A stretch of 64,000 nt of DNA from Sipunculus nudus (Eukaryota; Annelida; Sipuncula; Golfingiida; Sipunculidae): assembly GCA_026874595.1 (NCBI GenBank), contig CM049316.1, positions 62,785,176 to 62,849,175 on the forward strand, read 5' to 3'. The position numbers were made by a program, and so were the translations under genes. The notes below the pieces were generated by a model that was not told where the DNA came from, searched no databases, and saw nothing but the letters and a program-made list of their open reading frames with translations. Below are positions 58,978 to 64,000 of the stretch, piece by piece. How positions within the stretch are numbered: the stretch's first letter is position 1; each line of letters opens with the position of its first letter.

Positions 58978-60420
58978 TGTTATAAAAAGGAGCGGTGATT
59001 GATGATAGCAATTTTCGAATATTCGATATTTTGTTGAAGTCAGTGTATATAGAGCTCTTTCTGATATATCACGAATCCAATTACTGTCGCAACTTTGCCT
59101 GCATCCAGAGCCATCATTCTTATACACATTGTGTATGATTTACTCTCCGCTTTTGAAGCACGACACCTATGAAAGACCTTGCAGCGAAGAGATCGTTTGA
59201 CAGGGACTTCATATGTTAACTGTGCAGATTAACTTTAGTAAGTATAAATCGATTCTCGCTTTTTTTCATTGTTTTCCGCACATGCTGTCGGTCGTGTAGC
59301 CAGAGTTGAGAAATCAGTTTTCATTCTAACATTAAATCATTTTCTGACCTTAATTAAAACCTATTTAAGGTGATAGGGTTTAAGGAATCCACATTTTTTC
59401 ATCGGGTGAAAACTTTAAAGTTTTTCGTGACATTGGAAATATGTTAATAACGATTTTAGTGACAATTCTATTTATTATTTAAAAAAGCACGGTTACTATG
59501 CAAACATCACAAAGCAACTAATTAAATGCTTATTTAAACTCATACACAAGCTGTCGTGTAACATGCACATGAAAAAAACAACCCCCTGTTTTCCTGTTTG
59601 CCATTTCATTTTAATTGTGTTTTACATAGGTATTAGGAGTGGCTTTGTTGTGGAGGTGGAAATTGTGATCTTCGTCTACTTTTAATAGTTCTTTTTTTTA
59701 GGTTTGGATTTGTTGTCATATCAGCCTTCATAAAAACGTGTTCAGCATTTACGACTAGACGGAAAAAAATTTTAACACCGTCTAACAACAAAAACTGCGA
59801 TGTATTGGCTTAAGCGACATGGTGAGACTTCGTGCATATTATCCAGTGTTCCAAATCTGAATATACATTTAAACCTAGAATAATCGAAATGACCTACTCC
59901 TGGCAAAATTATTGGAAATATCTGCACACTCCCTACCGTAGAACTTTAAACGAAAGAGTATTATCTGTACGTAAAACCTGTTTATATCGTGTGTTTTTTT
60001 TTTCAAGATCAATTTACGTCGGCAATATCACGTAAACTATATTTAAATATTCTCGGTCTGAATGCAAGGCCACAAAACTGTTAAGAACTTTAGAAACAAC
60101 TAACTTGAATAACCATGGTCATTTAAATCATAAATCATGCTGGGGCTGTATAATGCAAGTGCTGTCAGGATTTGTTTAACTTACTTGAATTCTGATCTGT
60201 AGACCAGATCCATTGGTTGCTGGTATCTCAGTGGCTTTATCACAGAGCAAACTCTTAAAGGACCATACTTTGATGGTTGACCTTTTTAGCATCTTGATGA
60301 ATGCCATCGCCGTCGACTATTTGACTAAGACTCTTGTAAAAGTTAAAACTGATGCTTGCGCAGATTTAGTGTTACAAGATGCTCTTGGACGCGTTGCATT
60401 TCCGCCTCGAGACGGGCGAT
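58960..60420 (+). repeat. Long interspersed repeat, copy B'
   Basis: Longer sister of 52893-53560, with extra sequence at about 59140-59830, including a stretch (cctatgaaagacct...gtgcagatt) related to the start of copies A and A'. This shows that A and B belong to one repeat family. A plus-strand frame at 60213-60425 is open but has no domain that I can name. Confidence 0.75.
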
Positions 60421-60914
60421 CCTGATCAGATTGCGTACTCTCATACTTTACAATGTCGTCATAAAGACAAAAAAAACTCCCAACGGGTTTGTTTGCTTAA
60501 GAAGGGAGGCAAATTTATGTGGCTTAATTTCCATAAAGTTCGTGTTTGTGCCAGTTATTATCCTTGAGTTGGGAGAGGCGCATGTTGGGTAACAGGGGTC
60601 GCTTGATTGCTTCATCTGCAAACAGAGTGGAAAATTTACCTTTTCCTTGCAGCAAAATAGCTTCGATTTCAGATGGAAGATAAAGAGTCAGTAAATAACA
60701 CAAAACAACTCACTGATCTATTGTTTTATTTTAAAAAAATTTTATAGAATCCACACAAGGGACTTTGCTGCCAGTAATTAGTTCAATTTCTTTGGGGCTG
60801 TAAAGGATAAGCGTAACTAGATTTTATAAAATATCGAGAAAAAAGTTACCAGGTGGATCGGACTAGTTTATAATTGAACTAATGATGATATTCTTTTAAC
60901 TCTTTTCCTCTCAG
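60421..60914. other. Stretch before the FkbM exon
   Basis: Ends in a strong acceptor-type pyrimidine tract (taactcttttcctctcag) that opens the FkbM exon. An open frame at 60379-60567 is polar but unassigned. Earlier exons of the FkbM gene were not found here. Confidence 0.4.
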
Positions 60915-61822
60915 GTTGTAGGCCACTTGTTGCATCTGCCATTGTAACTCTTTCGGGGTCACTATTTTACCTTCATAAAACGTTTAAAGTGACTACAATC
61001 GTCCATTTTGGTAATAGTCTCCTGTCTACAGAGGAATCTGAAGATCCCAGGTGGAGAAACATATCTTGTAGATCAACAACGACACAACCTAGCTTCAAGA
61101 TTTGCCTACACGATTCCACGAGAGATATTCATGTTTCGTAGAGGCTGGAAAGTACTGGATCTTGGGAGGGCTCTATATTACATAAAATGGGAGATCTTTT
61201 GAAAAGGGACAAACATTTAGGACTGATAGACGTTGGAGCAAAGGATATAGGATTTTACGCACTGTATGCAGCTGCCCTGGGGAGAAAGGTGATTGCCATC
61301 GAACCGTTTGAGGACAACTTGATGAGGCTGAAGAAAGCAATTAATTTGAACAATTTTTCTCACCTGATTACCGTTCTTCCAAACTTTGTGTCAGACAGGA
61401 GAGGAGTTGGGCTGATCCAGAAACATCCAGTCAACCAGGGGGATACCAGAATTCGTATGGATGGAGTTCCTTGCATCGGCAGTTGCTGGAGGCACACATC
61501 CACTGACATTCAAGAAGAATCAATTTGTTTGGATGATTTGGCGGACACAGTACAGACCAAGCGCGCCATCATGATGATCGACATACAAGGCTACAAACAC
61601 CTGGCATTTAGAAATGCCTCACGATTACTGGATGACGTTTTCATTCCACAAAAATTTATAGAGTGGGAAATGATGAAGCAGGTGAAGGAACTAGACCTTT
61701 TGAAAGAAATGATTAGTTTATTTCTTCGGAAAAACTACCGCCCATACGGTCTGAAAGAATCACTTGATGTAGATAAGTGGAACTTATGGCCAATTAATAT
61801 TGTTTGGAAATACAAAATTTAG
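60915..61822 (+). pseudogene. FkbM-family methyltransferase exon with one in-frame stop
   Basis: From the acceptor at 60913-60914 one frame runs to TAA at 61820-61822. It begins with a hydrophobic segment (PLVASAIVTLSGSLFYL), probably a type II membrane anchor. SFKICLHDSTRDIHVS is followed by TAG at 61139-61141, then GSWEGSILHKM, GLIDVGAKDIGFYALYAAAL (SAM-binding motif I), VIAIEP, the NQGDTRIRMDG block, CLDDLADT, MMIDIQGYKHLAF, EWEMM and WNLWPINIVWKYKI. This is the full FkbM (Methyltransf_21) fold. Family members methylate sugars or small molecules; the substrate here is unknown. Motif I has one residue more than the usual GANIG. AATAAA lies at 61958-61963. It is a pseudogene unless the stop is an error or polymorphism; the first exon lies upstream. 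Confidence 0.85.
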
Positions 61823-61957
61823 TTTTTCATCATGAAGAGCCTGTCAAATAACCCTCTGACGATGTAATTCTAAATGCAAAACGGCGAAGAGTTTGTTTTG
61901 GCTTTCCTATATACACAGTCATAAAATTATTTCTCCTCCTGTGAAGGATTAATCTTT

Positions 61958-61963
61958 AATAAA
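61958..61963 (+). terminator. Polyadenylation signal after the FkbM exon
   Basis: AATAAA 136 bases after the stop codon, in AT-rich sequence. Confidence 0.5.
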
Positions 61964-62984
61964 TATTGTACGTACAATAACGCATGAATGATTTATTGTT
62001 CTATATCAAAAGAGTATCAGTTGTAACATCTACATTTTCAGATATTTTTAACCATTGATTGAAACCTTTGGTATTTGTTTAATTGGTCAATACTTCAAAA
62101 CAATTGTCTAATAAACTCATTTTTCGACCTCTTCCCGCGTAGTTCGCGTAGTTTTGAATTTAGCTGTTATTAAAACAGTGAATTTTTTTACCCGGTGTCA
62201 TATTGCTAAAGTATTTAGAAAGTTAAAAAAAGAGGAATTGGGGAGGAGGGTAACATGTATGTGGGTGTTGGGGGTGTATGGCAAACCCGACAGGGAATAC
62301 GTAAATATATACATGTATAAGAATGCAAGTATCAGCCTATACTTTATTATCCTATACCATTTAAGCAAAACAAGAGAAAAGATTTTATTATCTCCTAAGT
62401 TTTCTTGGGAGACTATTTGACAAATAACGTCCAGAAGAGAGATCTAGGTGTATGAAGCGTTACCTGAACAAAAGTGTACGTTAATAAAACGTGATGTAAA
62501 CATGACTGATGTTTTATGTTTTAAGATTTTTATTACTTTATCCTTTTAATTAGCTGAATGAATTTATTTTATTCAATACCGGCGTTCATACATCTCGTTT
62601 ATTCCAGCCAGCACCGTCACAGAAGTGCCAAGATCCCGGGGAGCATTATGTAAATAAACTCCCTAGGGAGAATAAAGTTACATTCAAGAACATATGGTGT
62701 TACATATATAGTTAGGATACTGTTATAGGCAAGCCTATATCAAGCCTAAATTAATGAATACTTATATCAGTTTTTCAGGATCTATCTAGTGTCTGGAAAG
62801 ATTTTCCTCAATATTTCATGCAGTTTGATGGGGGGGGGGGGGGAAGGGTGGACTGGTATTGGAGATTAATGGGGTTTGTTGAATTAATGGACGTTATCAA
62901 GATACTTAAAACTTTGACGGAATTGTGCCTCCATCTGGAGTCAGGTTTCCTATACACGAGTTTCGATCACTCACCGTTTGTGAA
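61964..62984. other. Non-coding stretch
   Basis: AT-rich. A poly-G run lies at about 62829-62842. No gene supported. Confidence 0.4.
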
Positions 62985-64000
62985 TCAGGACACGTATGAA
63001 AGACCTTTCAGTCAAGAGAGCGTTTTACTGGGACTCGCTTGTTAAATGTACACATAAAATAAGCATTCCGTTTGCAGTACGGATGCGTTAAGTATGCGTA
63101 TGCAGCTAGGAATCGCAGGCGTCATTTCTCTTGGAGTGATTCCATATGTGCGTATGCAGTACGTATGCGAATGTACGTATGCGTATGCAGCCCAGGGGAG
63201 TATATGCATTGTAACAGACGGGGAAATTCCACGCTTGACGTCAGTGATCTGGTATTCTTCTATCAGATCACTTCTATATTCATGCAGCTATATATACTGG
63301 CCCTGTTTTCCTGCATACGTACTGCATAGGCATACTTAAAATATAAGCTTATATGGAATGCTAGCTTTACTTTAGTAAGTTTAAATCAATAGTCGTGACG
63401 GATTGGTTGGCAACATACCTTGACCTGGCCGCCGAAACTACCAAGATGAACAACTCAGTTTGTAATCAAGGACTAGTTATTGTCATTATAAGTATAAGTT
63501 GTATACATATGCTACATTTAAAACATAATCTACATGCTTTAAATAATATAGATACTTTGCAACATCTCCAAATTGACGCCAGTTGACAATTTTGCTATGA
63601 TTGGTCGAGCCATTAAATAAACTACTACTTAAATCAGTTTTGTCCGATCAATCGCTGTTATGTTGCTAACACGGTTCAGGCCTCTGTGTATAAACTGTTC
63701 ATGTTGAGCGACAAGTTGTTTATGAATGAAGGGACATGTCGCGCCGCAAGTCGCACCTTGTGTAGCATGTCACAGCTACAACCCCAATCACTATAAATAG
63801 ACCAACCCATTAACACCACAATGATAAAATGTTCTGCTCTATTGGCCAATTAGAGACCCTAATCATTTCCTGACCTAGACCAGAGGTTTGGGGACCTCAC
63901 TTAGTCCACGGGTAGCCTTGGATGTGGAGTCGTAGCCTGCTCCACTCAATTGACAATCAGTTATTCAATTGTAGTAACTTTACCCTGAAGTATGTGTTAG
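62985..64000 (+). repeat. Long interspersed repeat, copy A', running off the window
   Basis: Direct-orientation sister of 50930-51750, collinear from tcaggacacgtatgaaagacc to ctgaagtatgtgttag at the window end. It includes an internal cluster of gtatgcag/gtatgcg motifs at 63060-63330. Confidence 0.85.

Noticed and set aside
60213-60425. 70-codon frame in the long repeat as a retroviral-type protease
   Set aside because: It lacks a DTG/DSG active site and any flap motif, and the sister copy at 53.4 kb is not open.
61008-61202. 64-codon frame before the FkbM domain as a separate gene or frameshifted N-terminus
   Set aside because: The correct FkbM frame runs continuously from 60917 through this region with one TAG; the other frame is a shadow.
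1-64000. CRISPR arrays, rRNA or functional tRNA genes
   Set aside because: No regular spacer arrays or rRNA signatures. The only tRNA-like A/B boxes found belong to the SINE at 8.4-8.7 kb.

Overview
This is a window of AT-rich animal nuclear DNA. There are no bacterial-style operons. Exons are short and scattered, splice signals are GT-AG, and TA/AT microsatellites and G or C homopolymer runs of 10-20 bases are frequent. Most of the window is layered transposon remains. A Gmr1-like Ty3/gypsy element, several LINE lineages, hAT-type and MULE elements, an FkbM-type methyltransferase exon and a RAG-like transposon together suggest a marine invertebrate. A lophotrochozoan, perhaps a bivalve mollusc, is my best guess. 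The species cannot be fixed from the sequence alone.

The main discovery is at about 22.3-32.5 kb: a decayed ProtoRAG-type transposon. A RAG1-like gene (plus strand, 23.2-26.16 kb) keeps a CDIC zinc motif, a RING finger, codons matching all three catalytic carboxylates of vertebrate RAG1 (D600, D708, E962), the zinc-ligand histidines and a Cys-rich C-terminal tail. Facing it tail-to-tail on the minus strand is a RAG2-like gene (31.45 to 26.16 kb) with Kelch repeats and a PHD-like finger, split by a later L1-type LINE. Convergent RAG1L/RAG2L is the known layout of ProtoRAG. Frameshifts, stops and deletions show this copy is dead.

Layout. 0-1.4 kb: last exons of an unknown gene. 3.0-3.7 kb: a foldback repeat. 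3.9-5.7 kb: a broken gene of an unnamed, probably transposon-derived family. 8.4-8.7 kb: a tRNA-derived SINE. 9.46-15.94 kb: a 6.5-kb hAT-like element with a perfect 8-bp target duplication and 1.2-kb internal inverted arms. 17.3-22.1 kb: two dead LINEs. 22.3-32.5 kb: the RAG-like transposon with its L1 insertion. 32.85-33.5 kb: a solo LTR. 34.1-35.3 and 37.1-38.3 kb: LINE fragments. 38.84-39.85 kb: a non-autonomous hAT element. 41.7-44.6 kb: PHD, OTU and MULE transposase pieces in line on the minus strand. 45.5-49.7 kb: two more LINEs. 49.7-50.4 kb: a second copy of the solo LTR. 50.9-60.4 kb: copies of a long repeat family flanking a Ty3/gypsy element with integrase before reverse transcriptase and with pol-LTR-gag order. 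60.9-61.8 kb: the FkbM methyltransferase exon. 63-64 kb: another copy of the long repeat.

Only the exons near 1 kb and the FkbM exon look like ordinary host genes, and the latter carries an in-frame stop. Everything else coding-like is mobile DNA in various states of decay. All assignments come from reading motifs by eye; no database search was run.
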